Source: CAYHVK01 sp964360255
GTDB lineage: Bacteria > Bdellovibrionota > Bdellovibrionia > Bdellovibrionales > UBA1609
DNA: 64,000 nucleotides
Direction of reading: 5' to 3'
Assembly: GCA_964360255.1 (NCBI GenBank)
Contig: CAYHVK010000007.1
Coordinates: 101,964-165,963 of the forward strand
The position numbers were made by a program, and so were the translations under genes. Below are positions 26,109 through 35,379 of this stretch, one piece after another (position 1 is the first letter of the stretch; the number at the start of each line of letters is the position of its first letter). A model generated the notes under the pieces. It had not been told where the DNA came from. It saw nothing but the letters and a program-made list of their open reading frames with translations, and ran no database searches.

Positions 26109-26764
26109 TAGCACCTCACCACTTGGCCGTTTTCGATTTCAATCACACGACGGCCTTTTTGCTTCACTAAATTTATGTCATGGGTCGCAACGACGACAGT
26201 CGTACCCTGCTCATTCACCTTCTCAAGTAAACGAACGATCTCTTGGGTCAAATGCGGATCTAAATTGCCCGTCGGTTCATCTGCAATCAATAAACTCGGG
26301 CGATGGACAAGCGCCCGCGCCACGGCTACGCGCTGCTGTTCTCCCCCCGAAAGCTGCTCGGGGAAATCATTTTTTTTATGACCTAAACCCACGTGATCGA
26401 GCATTTCGAGGACACGCGACTCAACAAATTTCACTCGTTCACCACGAACTGAAAGTGGGAGTCCTATATTTTCAAAAATCGTCTTACTTTTAATAAGTCT
26501 GAAATCTTGGTAGATCACGCCGATGTGACGTCTGAAATAAGCAATCTGATCACCTTTCAAAGTGTTCAAATTGTGACCTAAAATATTAATATGTCCTGAG
26601 CTGGCGCGATCATAGGCCGACATCAAACGAAAAAGTGTAGTTTTACCCGCGCCGCTCGGACCGGTTAAAAAAACAAATTCGCCTTTTTCTACTTTTAAAT
26701 TCACGTCGTTAAGAGCGTGAACTGGACCCGGATAAACTTTGTAAGCATGAGAGAATTCAATCAT
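26108..26764 (-). CDS. ftsE: Cell-division ATP-binding protein FtsE
   Basis: 218 residues. Walker A GPSGAGKT, signature LSGGEQQRVAVARAL, Walker B LLIADEPTGNLD and H-loop VVATHD are all canonical. First gene of ftsE-ftsX-envC-ctpA. An unknown 97-residue protein gene ends 12 bases upstream on the same strand and may head the operon. Confidence 0.96.
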   Translation of the reverse strand: MIEFSHAYKVYPGPVHALNDVNLKVEKGEFVFLTGPSGAGKTTLFRLMSAYDRASSGHINILGHNLNTLKGDQIAYFRRHIGVIYQDFRLIKSKTIFENIGLPLSVRGERVKFVESRVLEMLDHVGLGHKKNDFPEQLSGGEQQRVAVARALVHRPSLLIADEPTGNLDPHLTQEIVRLLEKVNEQGTTVVVATHDINLVKQKGRRVIEIENGQVVRC

Positions 26765-26776
26765 CCTCTCAGTCTA

Positions 26777-27070
26777 TCAAAAAGAAATGAGATGACCAGA
26801 AACCAGAAGGTCTAGAATTGATTGGTGTTGAAATTGAACTGCACTTCGTACGGCGTGCGGATCTGATTTTTCACCGTTCGGCAAAACCTTCGCATAGGGA
26901 ATCTTCACCATCTTCACTACTTTTCCGCTCTTGAAAACTTGGGTCACAATAAAAGGATTAGCTCGACCCCAGTCTTCAGTCTGGATATGAAATGTAAAAC
27001 CTTTGTGCGAAATGTCTGAGTTCAAGCCTTTTTCGACCATATCCAACCTTAACGTCTCATTTTGAGACAT
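26777..27070 (-). CDS. Small conserved-looking cytoplasmic protein of unknown function
   Basis: 97 residues, no signal peptide or membrane segment. The middle carries H-K-G-F-T-F-H-I-Q-T-E-D-W-G...P-F-I-V-T-Q-V-F-K-S-G-K-V, which reads like a compact beta-sheet fold; I recall similar short proteins in delta lineages without assigned function. It lies just ahead of ftsE and is probably co-transcribed with the division genes. Divergent from the metalloprotease-like gene at 27144. Confidence 0.7.
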   Translation of the reverse strand: MSQNETLRLDMVEKGLNSDISHKGFTFHIQTEDWGRANPFIVTQVFKSGKVVKMVKIPYAKVLPNGEKSDPHAVRSAVQFQHQSILDLLVSGHLISF

Positions 27071-27143
27071 TCTCAGTTTAAGAAACTTTTTTTAAATTGT
27101 CATGGACCATAATCGCAAGACCCAGACTAGCCGATAAGTTCTC

Positions 27144-29018
27144 ATGGTGTGGAACTCTCAGGCCCAAGCTCGCCGCTTGCAGGCTTTACTATTTATTCTT
27201 CTCAGCTTTTCATTAAGTAGCTGTAGTAAAAAGCTCGTGAGCAATATTATCACGAATGCCAGCTGCTCGAGCCGAGTGAGCCCAACTTACACTTCGAAAG
27301 CCGAAGCAGCCCAATGTACAACTTCTTATGTTCCAACAAGTACAGATATGCTTATGGGACAGGCGAACTACGAGGCTCGTACTACAGATAGTATGGGAGA
27401 ATTAACAACTCTCAGCGGTGCTCGCCCCATTCGTTTTGCCGAAGTAGAAGTCACGACAGCATCCGGCGCAGTCGTCGCCTGCTTTGAAACGTCTGCTACT
27501 GGCTCATTTGGTGGTAGTGTCCCAGATGATTTAGGGGCTTTAACGGTTAAGGTAAAATCTCGCTCTAATAATTCAACCGAACTTCTCGCCTCTGTACTCA
27601 ATTGTCCAGAAGAGAATGTTCCTTATAGTGTTAGCGGGACTTATGATCCGGCATCTCCGGCCTCGCTGACCATCAGTGCCACTTATACAGGCGAAGTTTT
27701 AAGCGCCGCCTTCAATATCCTCGACCAATTTTACGAAGCCAATGAGTTTCTTCGCTCTAAAGTTGGCACTTGCAGTGGCGATTGCACAGCTGTACCGACA
27801 ACTGTATCTCGAATTCAAGCTTATTGGGTAAAAGGCTTTAATCCGAACGCTTACTTTAATGCAGCAAGTTCTCCGGTGAGTTTTTATATACCTGGTTATA
27901 GCCGGCTCTTTATTTTGGGTGGTATTGGCGGAGACGTAGATACAACAGATACAGATCATTTCGATAACTCAGTTATTTTGCATGAGTATGGTCACTTTCT
28001 TGAAGACATCGCTTCGGACACAGACAGCCCGGGTGGTAGTCATAGCGGTAATAAAATTATCGATCCACGATTGGCTTGGTCGGAAGGGTTCGGTAATTTT
28101 ATTCAAGCGGCGATCACCGGAAGTCCTTATTACGTCGATTCTGTGGGCAACAGCTCTGGTACGGCTTCAAATACATTTAATATTTCACTTGAAACGTCTG
28201 TGGGCTGCACAAACGGTTGCGATATTCCAACGGCAGCTGGTGAAGGTAATTTTAGAGAGTTTTCTGTGGCCCGCTTACTTTGGGATGTTTTCGATACTAC
28301 TGGTGAAAGTGGAGATGATGATGTCAACGACGGATTTATTGATATCTGGCGTTCAATGACGTCTTCGACTGGCCTCAAAAATCCACTTGAAGGGTTCAGA
28401 TCTATTAGTCTACTTCATGATTACCAGGCTTCAGAGCTGACCCCGTCTTGGGCGACCTTGCGTTCTGCGCACGACCACGGCCGCACCGAAGATTATGGAC
28501 AATACATTAAGCCGAGCGGCAGTGGTTCATGCTCATTCTCAATGACGCCATTTATAGACAATAACGAGCTCTATACTGTTAAAAATCACTTCAATAATTC
28601 AAGTCAGTATGATGCTTACACAAACCAATTTGATAATAGTGATATGTATTATTACGAAAATTCAAGCGGCAATGTAACTCTCACTGTGGCTTCAACAACT
28701 ACAAGCGGATTAGAATCTGACTTAGACGTTTATGTTTTCAATGCTGATGGAGATATTGTTTCTTCTAGTTACGGCTATTTTGATAACAAGATCAGTACGG
28801 CTCAAACACAAACAGTTAATATTCCTAACGGAAAATACTGGATTCGCGTCATGGTTTATACTGGCCGAAATAATTCTGGCTCAGTTATTAGCGATGACCC
28901 CGGCGTAGCAGGTACCGATTCGATTGCAAAAAATGCCTGGATCAATGCTGGCGGACCTCTCACTTATACTCTCAAAATTGGAGCGACTGACGTATGCCGC
29001 GAAACAAGAATATACTAG
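27144..29018 (+). CDS. Predicted zinc metalloprotease-like lipoprotein
   Basis: 624 residues. The signal peptide ends L-S-S-C-S-K (lipobox, Cys27). A zinc site H-E-Y-G-H is followed by W-S-E-G-F-G-N-F about 30 residues later, which could supply the third ligand Glu (gluzincin pattern). The N-terminal ~200 residues look like a beta-rich carboxypeptidase-regulatory-type domain (ARPIRFAEVEV...FETSATGSFGG), and the C-terminus (LDVYVFNADGDIV...GKYWIRVMVY) resembles a PPC domain that is usual on secreted proteases. Seven-plus cysteines suggest disulphides. Its last 25 bases overlap the next gene. Confidence 0.75.
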   Translation: MVWNSQAQARRLQALLFILLSFSLSSCSKKLVSNIITNASCSSRVSPTYTSKAEAAQCTTSYVPTSTDMLMGQANYEARTTDSMGELTTLSGARPIRFAEVEVTTASGAVVACFETSATGSFGGSVPDDLGALTVKVKSRSNNSTELLASVLNCPEENVPYSVSGTYDPASPASLTISATYTGEVLSAAFNILDQFYEANEFLRSKVGTCSGDCTAVPTTVSRIQAYWVKGFNPNAYFNAASSPVSFYIPGYSRLFILGGIGGDVDTTDTDHFDNSVILHEYGHFLEDIASDTDSPGGSHSGNKIIDPRLAWSEGFGNFIQAAITGSPYYVDSVGNSSGTASNTFNISLETSVGCTNGCDIPTAAGEGNFREFSVARLLWDVFDTTGESGDDDVNDGFIDIWRSMTSSTGLKNPLEGFRSISLLHDYQASELTPSWATLRSAHDHGRTEDYGQYIKPSGSGSCSFSMTPFIDNNELYTVKNHFNNSSQYDAYTNQFDNSDMYYYENSSGNVTLTVASTTTSGLESDLDVYVFNADGDIVSSSYGYFDNKISTAQTQTVNIPNGKYWIRVMVYTGRNNSGSVISDDPGVAGTDSIAKNAWINAGGPLTYTLKIGATDVCRETRIY

Positions 29019-29584
29019 TTTCTACTTTAGGACTCTTATTTGCCGCTTTTGCCATCGCTCACTTGAGTCAGTGGAGCACATCTGAGCAAGGTGTCCAATC
29101 TTACAAACACATTCGCCGCACCATTAAAATGATGCCACCTATTGAAATTAGTATTTCTAAATTAGAAGAAAAATCAGTCGAACCAGGAGATATCGTAACT
29201 TTAGTAGCGACAATAAACTCGAGCTTAACGGCCGGCCGTGTCCGCTGGGAGTGGAAAGCCGGCAACGGCGTTGAATTTTTAGATAACCAAACATCTGGTT
29301 ATTTAGAGATGAATAGCGCTCGCGAACAAAAAACTTTACAGGTTCGCTTTAGACAAGTTTCAAATAAAAACGAAATGATTCATCTAAATTTTTATCAAGG
29401 CGAAGAGCGCCAGCAAAATGCCGGCAGTTCAGTTTACAACAGCCTGAATCAAGATTTAATTAATTTAGAAACAGCCGAAATTATGGAGCGCCAAAAAATC
29501 TATCACGAAGAGATGGAGGATGGCATAACCGTTCTTTCTTCAGAGGCTGAAGATAAAAACAAAGCCCACAAACACGAGCACTAA
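28994..29584 (+). CDS. Signal-anchored Ig-like partner of the metalloprotease-like lipoprotein
   Basis: 196 residues. N-terminal hydrophobic segment ILVSTLGLLFAAFAIAHL, then a beta-sandwich-like stretch (SVEPGDIVTLVATINSSL...RWEWKAGNGVEFLD) of the kind seen in Ig-like domains, a helical region and a His/Lys-rich tail (NKAHKHEH) that could bind metal. It starts inside the end of the upstream gene, so the two are coupled; a helper, inhibitor or anchor of that protein is a reasonable guess only. Converges with nfuA. Confidence 0.65.
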   Translation: MPRNKNILVSTLGLLFAAFAIAHLSQWSTSEQGVQSYKHIRRTIKMMPPIEISISKLEEKSVEPGDIVTLVATINSSLTAGRVRWEWKAGNGVEFLDNQTSGYLEMNSAREQKTLQVRFRQVSNKNEMIHLNFYQGEERQQNAGSSVYNSLNQDLINLETAEIMERQKIYHEEMEDGITVLSSEAEDKNKAHKHEH

Positions 29585-30175
29585 CTAAACCGGCATTACG
29601 GTAATCTGCTCGTTCTGCATTTCGTTTCTTAAAATACTTTGAATGGCATCTAGCGTACCCATCATCGAACTTGGACAGCCCCCACAAGCACCTTGGTAAA
29701 CAATCTTCAGCTGATTATCTTGAAACTCTACGATCTCAACATCTCCACCATCAGACTGTAAACCTGGGCGAATTGTACGGTCGAGTATGTCTTCAATTTG
29801 CTGAATCTCTGGTGAAAGTGTAGAGCGATCCACCTTTGGTTTCATGGTCGACTCTTCAGGCGACATAAAATCAGCACGGTGAACCGCCAATCGTGTTTTT
29901 AAAATAGCAGTGATTTGATCTTTGATAATGTCAGACGGCAGCTCATCTGTGTGAGTAACCGTCAGCGTGTTCTGAAACAGATAAACTTGTTCGACACCTG
30001 GTAGATCAAAAATAGATTTCACTAACGGAAGGCTGGCCGCCTGTTCTGGCGAAGTAAATGTGGCATTGCCTACATCTTTCAGTGAATAATTAACGATAAA
30101 TTTAATCGCGTTTGGATTCGGAGTGTCTTGGGCGCGAATCAATACGTCGTCTGCAGAAATTGTGACTTTATTCAT
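29585..30175 (-). CDS. nfuA: NfuA-type iron-sulphur carrier (NifU C-terminal domain)
   Basis: 196 residues. Start at 30175, preceded by AAGGA and overlapping the sufS stop. Residues 1-~90 match the Nfu N-terminal domain (Q-D-T-P-N-P-N-A-I-K-F) and the C-terminal ~75 residues the NifU domain with the cluster-binding G-A-C-G-G-C-P-S-S. Two Nfu monomers normally share one 4Fe-4S cluster and deliver it to target enzymes. Last gene of the suf operon. Confidence 0.93.
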   Translation of the reverse strand: MNKVTISADDVLIRAQDTPNPNAIKFIVNYSLKDVGNATFTSPEQAASLPLVKSIFDLPGVEQVYLFQNTLTVTHTDELPSDIIKDQITAILKTRLAVHRADFMSPEESTMKPKVDRSTLSPEIQQIEDILDRTIRPGLQSDGGDVEIVEFQDNQLKIVYQGACGGCPSSMMGTLDAIQSILRNEMQNEQITVMPV

Positions 30176-31403
30176 TGATGATCCTTCTTGCTTTTTCAAG
30201 GCCTGTGGCCAAACGCTCGATGTCGTTTTCGTTATTATAAATTGAAAATGAAGCGCGAATAGTGCCGGTAATGCCGAGATTCTTCATTACAATTTGAGTG
30301 CAATGATGACCTGTACGTACAGCCACGCCTTGTTGATTGAGCAGATGCCCGATGTCCGAAGCATGAGCCCTTTTAAAGTTAAAAGATAAAATATTAGAAA
30401 CTTTCTCTGGGGCTGTCTCATGAAGTCCGTAAATTTGAATGTCTTTCATTTGAGACAGACGTGCGTAAGCTGAATGCAACAAAGCTCTTTCGTGCTCAAT
30501 AATATTTTTGAAACCAATATCATTTAGGTAATCAATGGCTACTGCTAAACCTAGTACGCCAGAGATATTCGGTGTTCCCGCTTCAAAACGATGTGGGGCC
30601 TGCAAAAATGTTGTTTTCTCTTCAGTCACAGCATCAATCATCGAGCCACCGCCTTGATACGGCTCCATTTGATTGAGTAGATCTTTTTTCCCGTATAAAA
30701 CGCCAATCCCGTATGGACCAAATGTTTTATGACCTGAGAAAGCCATAAAATCACAATTGAGATCTTGAACATCAATCGGCATTGCCGGAGCACTTTGGGC
30801 GGCATCAACGAGAACTTTAGCCCCTACCTTATGGGCGGCCTCAATCACGCGCTTCACATCGACAATCGTACCTAGCGAGTTTGAAGCATGAACAACAGAT
30901 ACAAATCTAGTCTTCGCCGATAACATACGCTCGTAGGTCGCGTAATCGTAATCTCCGGCAGCTGTCATCGGAACAAAATGAATCTTTAAACCTTTTTTCT
31001 CTGCCACCATTTGCCAGGGCACAATATTAGAATGGTGTTCGAGCTGAGACAGTATAATTTCATCGCCAGATTTTAAATGCAGGCCTGCATAGCTAGCGGC
31101 CACGAGATTGATAGATTCCGTAGTCCCGCGAGTCCAAATAATTTCACCCGCATCGCCGACATTAATAAATTTTTTAACTGTCAGACGGGCGGCTTCATAA
31201 GCTTCAGTAGCGCGATCACTTAAGAAATGAGCTCCACGGTGGACATTAGCCGTTTCAAAACTGTAATAATGTAGAAGACGGTCAATAACCTTTTTTGGCT
31301 TTAAAGTGGTCGCAGCACTATCAAGGTAAACAAGTGGTTGATCAAAAACTTTTTGCTCAAGCGCCGGAAAATTAGAACGAACTCTAGACATTAATAGGCT
31401 CAT
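30168..31403 (-). CDS. sufS: Cysteine desulfurase SufS
   Basis: 411 residues. PLP-binding Lys in the F-S-G-H-K-T-F-G-P motif; catalytic Cys in R-T-G-H-H-C-T; the opening NFPALEQKVFDQPLVYLDSAATTLKPK is typical of SufS/CsdA. It moves sulphur from cysteine to the SufBCD scaffold. ATG at 31403 with AGAGGAG upstream, overlapping sufD by four bases. No SufE or SufU gene is visible here, so the sulphur relay protein must be elsewhere. Confidence 0.96.
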   Translation of the reverse strand: MSLLMSRVRSNFPALEQKVFDQPLVYLDSAATTLKPKKVIDRLLHYYSFETANVHRGAHFLSDRATEAYEAARLTVKKFINVGDAGEIIWTRGTTESINLVAASYAGLHLKSGDEIILSQLEHHSNIVPWQMVAEKKGLKIHFVPMTAAGDYDYATYERMLSAKTRFVSVVHASNSLGTIVDVKRVIEAAHKVGAKVLVDAAQSAPAMPIDVQDLNCDFMAFSGHKTFGPYGIGVLYGKKDLLNQMEPYQGGGSMIDAVTEEKTTFLQAPHRFEAGTPNISGVLGLAVAIDYLNDIGFKNIIEHERALLHSAYARLSQMKDIQIYGLHETAPEKVSNILSFNFKRAHASDIGHLLNQQGVAVRTGHHCTQIVMKNLGITGTIRASFSIYNNENDIERLATGLEKARRIINE

Positions 31404-32638
31404 TGTATCTCCTCTTGCAAGAGACTCGGCATAGCCCGCTCAATTAACGGCAAAGCTTTAGCCGCCAAGTTTTTATTATTCAGTCGAGAGAGAACTTCAG
31501 TGACATAACCTTTAGCCAGCATCTCGAAGGCTTTCGCTCGAGGAATAGCCCGGCTCTGAAGATAGAAGATCTCATCTTCACTTAAGCGACCGATACTGGC
31601 ACCGTGGGCAGCCTTAACATCGTCCGCATAAACTTCAAGCTGAGGCTTAGTATCCATTTCAGCGTGGTCACTGGTTAATAAAGTTTGATTGAGCTGAGCG
31701 GCATCTGACTTTTGCGCATCGAGTGCGATAACAAGCTGACCATTAAACACAGCTCGTGAATGGCCGCTTAAGATACCCTTATAAAGCTGATCGCTCTTTG
31801 TGTTTCCAACATGGTGATGAAGGAGCGTTGAATTGTCGATGTGATCGCTTTCGCGGCCCAGGTAAATTCCATCCAGCTGAGCTTGTGCATTCTCACCAAG
31901 CATGTGAGCCGAAATTTCATTGCGCACTAAGGCTCCACCAACTGTTGAGTTGAGGGATTTTAGTACAGAGTCTTTTTGAATTTCAAAATAGCTTTCAAAG
32001 ATACCAACAGCATAGTCGCCCAACCAAGATTGCTTGATATGTGTGAGCTGTGAATTCGGCGAAAGAATATAGTCGTTCGAGCCATTCACGTGAAACTGAA
32101 TGTTATTCACGGCAAAATGGCTTTCGATCACTTCTGCCTGAGCGTTCTCTTTAAGAAGTACGAGAGTTTTATAGTAACTAACGAAAGCTTCGGTCTTTTG
32201 ATTATGAATATTGCCGTAGAGATAAATAAAGTGTGCCTTTGTCGCGGCCTTTGAATCAATCTGCAAGAGATATGTATCTTCGGTCATCTTCTCATTAAGC
32301 ACAGAGAATGGCTTCAATTTATGATGAGCCGTGCTGATAAGTTTTTGCTTTACATCTTCGCTGAGTTTTAAAGACGGGTCTTTTAGCGCTTCACGAGCGT
32401 TCATGAATTTAATATTTTTTAGATTGCTACAAAGGTGCTGAACTAACTGACCATTGTAAAAAACAACAACAGATTCATCTGTCGACAAGAGCTTTTGAAC
32501 TTCTGATGGAAGCTCAAGATCATCCGCATAACTTTTGGCAACGACCGGATGATATTCAGTCTTTAAAAATTTCTTTAAAGACGTATAACGCCAATTCTCA
32601 TCGCGAGTTGTTGGCCATACGATCTCAGATGAACTCAT
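31400..32638 (-). CDS. sufD: Fe-S assembly scaffold subunit SufD
   Basis: 412 residues from the ATG at 32638 (GAAGG just upstream; the ATG 18 bases earlier is less well placed). The C-terminal beta-helix with A-H-G-A-S-I-G-R-L-S-E-D-E-I-F-Y-L-Q-S-R-A-I is the standard SufB/SufD end. Forms the SufBC2D complex. Overlaps sufC. Confidence 0.94.
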   Translation of the reverse strand: MSSSEIVWPTTRDENWRYTSLKKFLKTEYHPVVAKSYADDLELPSEVQKLLSTDESVVVFYNGQLVQHLCSNLKNIKFMNAREALKDPSLKLSEDVKQKLISTAHHKLKPFSVLNEKMTEDTYLLQIDSKAATKAHFIYLYGNIHNQKTEAFVSYYKTLVLLKENAQAEVIESHFAVNNIQFHVNGSNDYILSPNSQLTHIKQSWLGDYAVGIFESYFEIQKDSVLKSLNSTVGGALVRNEISAHMLGENAQAQLDGIYLGRESDHIDNSTLLHHHVGNTKSDQLYKGILSGHSRAVFNGQLVIALDAQKSDAAQLNQTLLTSDHAEMDTKPQLEVYADDVKAAHGASIGRLSEDEIFYLQSRAIPRAKAFEMLAKGYVTEVLSRLNNKNLAAKALPLIERAMPSLLQEEIQ

Positions 32639-33374
32639 TATAGCCTTCTTTTTCAAGCTGCTGAGCGAGTTTTGAATCGCCCGACTTCACAATGCGTCCG
32701 CCCGCCAAGACGTGAACAAAATCTGGCTTGATATAATCTAGTAAGCGCTGGTAGTGCGTAATTAATAGAATCGCGTTCTCTTTATTCTTCAGCTTATTTA
32801 CACCGGCCGAAATAATACGAAGAGCATCTACATCGAGACCTGAATCTGTCTCATCAAGAACTGCAAAGCGTGGGTTGAGTACGGCCATCTGAAGAATTTC
32901 ATTTCTCTTCTTCTCGCCGCCAGAGAAACCTTCGTTCACTCCGCGATCGATGTAGTCCCACTTCATTTCAACAAGCTTCGCTTTCTCTTTTAAGAAAGCC
33001 TCGAACTTCTCGCGGCTCATCTCTGCCACACCTTGGTGTTTGCAAATGGCATTGAACGAAGTTTGCAAGAATTCAAAGTTGCTGACTCCAGGCACTTCAA
33101 CCGGGTACTGAAAAGCCAAGAAAAGACCTTCTTTAGCCCGCACATCCGGCGACATATCGAGAATATTTTTGTATTCAAAGTTAATTTCGTACTCAACTGT
33201 ACCTTCAGTCACTTCAAAACCCGGGTAACCTGCGATTACTTTTGAAAGCGTGCTTTTACCTGAACCGTTCGGGCCCATGATGGCGTGAACTTCACCGGCT
33301 TTAATTTCTAAATTAATACCTTTCAGAATTTCTTTATCGCCAGACTTCACATGTAAATTACGAATACGAATCAT
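32625..33374 (-). CDS. sufC: SufC ATPase
   Basis: 249 residues. Walker A GPNGSGKS, signature F-S-G-G-E-K-K-R-N-E, Walker B FAVLDETDSGLD with the SufC-specific E-T-D-S-G-L-D. Drives cluster assembly by changing the shape of SufB/SufD. Lies seven bases after sufB. Confidence 0.97.
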   Translation of the reverse strand: MIRIRNLHVKSGDKEILKGINLEIKAGEVHAIMGPNGSGKSTLSKVIAGYPGFEVTEGTVEYEINFEYKNILDMSPDVRAKEGLFLAFQYPVEVPGVSNFEFLQTSFNAICKHQGVAEMSREKFEAFLKEKAKLVEMKWDYIDRGVNEGFSGGEKKRNEILQMAVLNPRFAVLDETDSGLDVDALRIISAGVNKLKNKENAILLITHYQRLLDYIKPDFVHVLAGGRIVKSGDSKLAQQLEKEGYNEFI

Positions 33375-33380
33375 ATATAC

Positions 33381-34823
33381 CTATCCAATACTATTTTCTA
33401 ATTTCATTTCGATCAGCTTCACGGCCTCAACAGAGAACTCAAGAGGCAGCTCTTTAAATACATCTTTACAAAAACCATTCACTAACATTGAGATTGCTTT
33501 TTCTTGATCTACGCCTCGCGACTGTAAGTAAAAAAGTTGATCTTCACTGAGCCGCGAAGTTGAAGCTTCGTGCTCAACAACAGCCGTCTTACATTTATTC
33601 TCAATATACGGGAATGTATTGGCGCGAGCTTTCGGCCCAACGAGCATCGAATCACACTGCGAATAATTTCTCGCGCCCGTTGCCGAAGGCATAATTCTCA
33701 CAAGACCGCGATAGCTGTTCACAGACGAACCCGTTGAAATACCTTTAGAAATAATTGTACTGCGAGTGTTCTTACCGATATGGATCATTTTTGTTCCGGT
33801 ATCAGCCTGCATCTTATCGTGAGTGAGAGCGACAGAGTAAAATGCTCCACTTGAGTTATCGCCTTGTAGAATTACACTTGGATACTTCCAGGTAATAGCA
33901 CTGCCTGACTCAACTTGCGTCCATGAAATTTTAGAATTCGCACCAACGCACTTACCGCGCTTAGTAACAAAGTTATACACACCACCACGGCCTTCTTTAT
34001 CGCCCGTGTACCAGTTTTGAACCGTTGAGTATTTAATTTCAGCATCTTTAAGTGCCACTAATTCAACAATGGCGGCGTGAAGTTGATTCTCATCTCTTTG
34101 CGGAGCCGTACAACCCTCAAGATAATTTACGAAGCTCCCCTCATCAGCAATGATAAGAGTTCGCTCAAACTGCCCTGTGTCTTTGGCGTTAATTCTAAAG
34201 TAAGTCGATAGATCAAGCGGACAACGCACTCCCTTAGGAATGTAAACGAACGAACCATCGGTAAAGACCGCTGCATTCAGCGCTGCAAAAAAATTATCTG
34301 TGTGCGGAACAACGCTAGCAAAATATTTCTTCACCAAATCTGGATGCTTCTGAAGTGCTTCCGAGATCGAGCAGAAAATTACTCCGTGCTTCTCTAGTAT
34401 GTCTTTATGAGTTGTACCAATTGACACGCTATCAAAAACTGCATCTACAGCGACGCCGCTAATACGTTTTTGCTCATTCAGTGGAATTCCGAGACGCTCG
34501 AAAGTTTTTAAAAGCTCTGGGTCTAAATCTTCAAGATTCTTACCGTCATTGCTATTCTTTTTTGGAGCCGAATAATACCGAGTATCTTGATAATCGATAG
34601 GTTTGTAATCGACTGCGGCCCATTTCGGCTCCGTTAGAGTGAGCCAGTGCTTGTAAGCTTTTAAGCGGTAGTCGAGCATCCACTGCGGTTCATTTTTTTT
34701 ATTCGAAATAAAGCGAATGATGTCTTCGTTAAGACCTTTCGGAACCGTATCGGTTTCGATGTCCGTCACAAAGCCCCATTTGTAGCCTTGATCTGAATTT
34801 AACGGAGAGTCTGGGCCAGCCAC
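33381..34823 (-). CDS. sufB: Fe-S assembly scaffold subunit SufB
   Basis: 480 residues, normal SufB length. Typical stretches include G-Y-K-W-G-F-V-T near the start, P-Y-I-E-N-K-C in the cluster-proximal part and V-E-H-E-A-S-T-S-R-L-S-E-D-Q-L-F-Y-L-Q-S-R-G near the end. Its start overlaps the end of the Rrf2 regulator gene by 25 bases. Confidence 0.97.
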   Translation of the reverse strand: MAGPDSPLNSDQGYKWGFVTDIETDTVPKGLNEDIIRFISNKKNEPQWMLDYRLKAYKHWLTLTEPKWAAVDYKPIDYQDTRYYSAPKKNSNDGKNLEDLDPELLKTFERLGIPLNEQKRISGVAVDAVFDSVSIGTTHKDILEKHGVIFCSISEALQKHPDLVKKYFASVVPHTDNFFAALNAAVFTDGSFVYIPKGVRCPLDLSTYFRINAKDTGQFERTLIIADEGSFVNYLEGCTAPQRDENQLHAAIVELVALKDAEIKYSTVQNWYTGDKEGRGGVYNFVTKRGKCVGANSKISWTQVESGSAITWKYPSVILQGDNSSGAFYSVALTHDKMQADTGTKMIHIGKNTRSTIISKGISTGSSVNSYRGLVRIMPSATGARNYSQCDSMLVGPKARANTFPYIENKCKTAVVEHEASTSRLSEDQLFYLQSRGVDQEKAISMLVNGFCKDVFKELPLEFSVEAVKLIEMKLENSIG

Positions 34824-35248
34824 GTTTTTTCGCCTTTCGTCACATTCACTTGTAAGAGTTCAGCCACTGATAGAGTTTTATAAAAATCCGTCAGCTTGTT
34901 GTTGAAGACTTGAAGCGGAGATTGAATATTGCAATGACCGATGAATTCGCATTTTTCTTGTTTACTCACACAACGAACCACTTCAACCGGTGATAAAACC
35001 GTTTCTATGATTTCAAGAAAATTAGTTTTTGAAAGATCTTTAGTGATTTGGTAGCCACCTTGGGCCCCCATTTCGGCCTTCAAAATCTTCTTTTGCGCCA
35101 TCAGCTGCATCACACGCGAAGTCGCATCAAACGGAGCACCCGTTGATTGGCAGATTTCTTTAACTGATGTGAGTTGACCCGCCTCTTTTGAGCTCATAAA
35201 TTTCAGAGCCATCAGCGCATATTCAACTTTGCGATTCATTTTGTTCAT
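34799..35248 (-). CDS. Rrf2/IscR-family regulator of the suf operon
   Basis: 149 residues. N-terminal winged helix beginning R-K-V-E-Y-A-L-M-A-L-K, then a three-cysteine segment C-V-S-K-Q-E-K-C-E-F-I-G-H-C (spacing 6 and 5) matching the 2Fe-2S site of IscR/SufR-type regulators. Being the first gene of the operon, it probably senses cluster demand and controls suf, including itself. ATG at 35248 has little ribosome-site character; a second ATG lies three codons in. Confidence 0.9.
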   Translation of the reverse strand: MNKMNRKVEYALMALKFMSSKEAGQLTSVKEICQSTGAPFDATSRVMQLMAQKKILKAEMGAQGGYQITKDLSKTNFLEIIETVLSPVEVVRCVSKQEKCEFIGHCNIQSPLQVFNNKLTDFYKTLSVAELLQVNVTKGEKTWLAQTLR

Positions 35249-35269
35249 GCCGCGCTAAACTAGCCCATA

Positions 35270-35287
35270 TTCAATTCGTTTTCAATT
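35270..35287. promoter_or_regulatory. Candidate operator ahead of the suf operon (direct repeat)
   Basis: TTCAATT occurs at 35270-35276 and again at 35281-35287, 11 bases apart (one helical turn), in the AT-rich stretch ahead of the Rrf2 gene. That position suits a self-regulating Rrf2 protein. No binding motif for this regulator is known to me. Confidence 0.3.
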
Positions 35288-35379
35288 AATATACGTCTTT
35301 TTTTAACTTATATGAATGGCGCAGCACTAAAATTCTATAAGTGTAGACATATTTCAATAATTTCATTAGGTTAAGCGAC

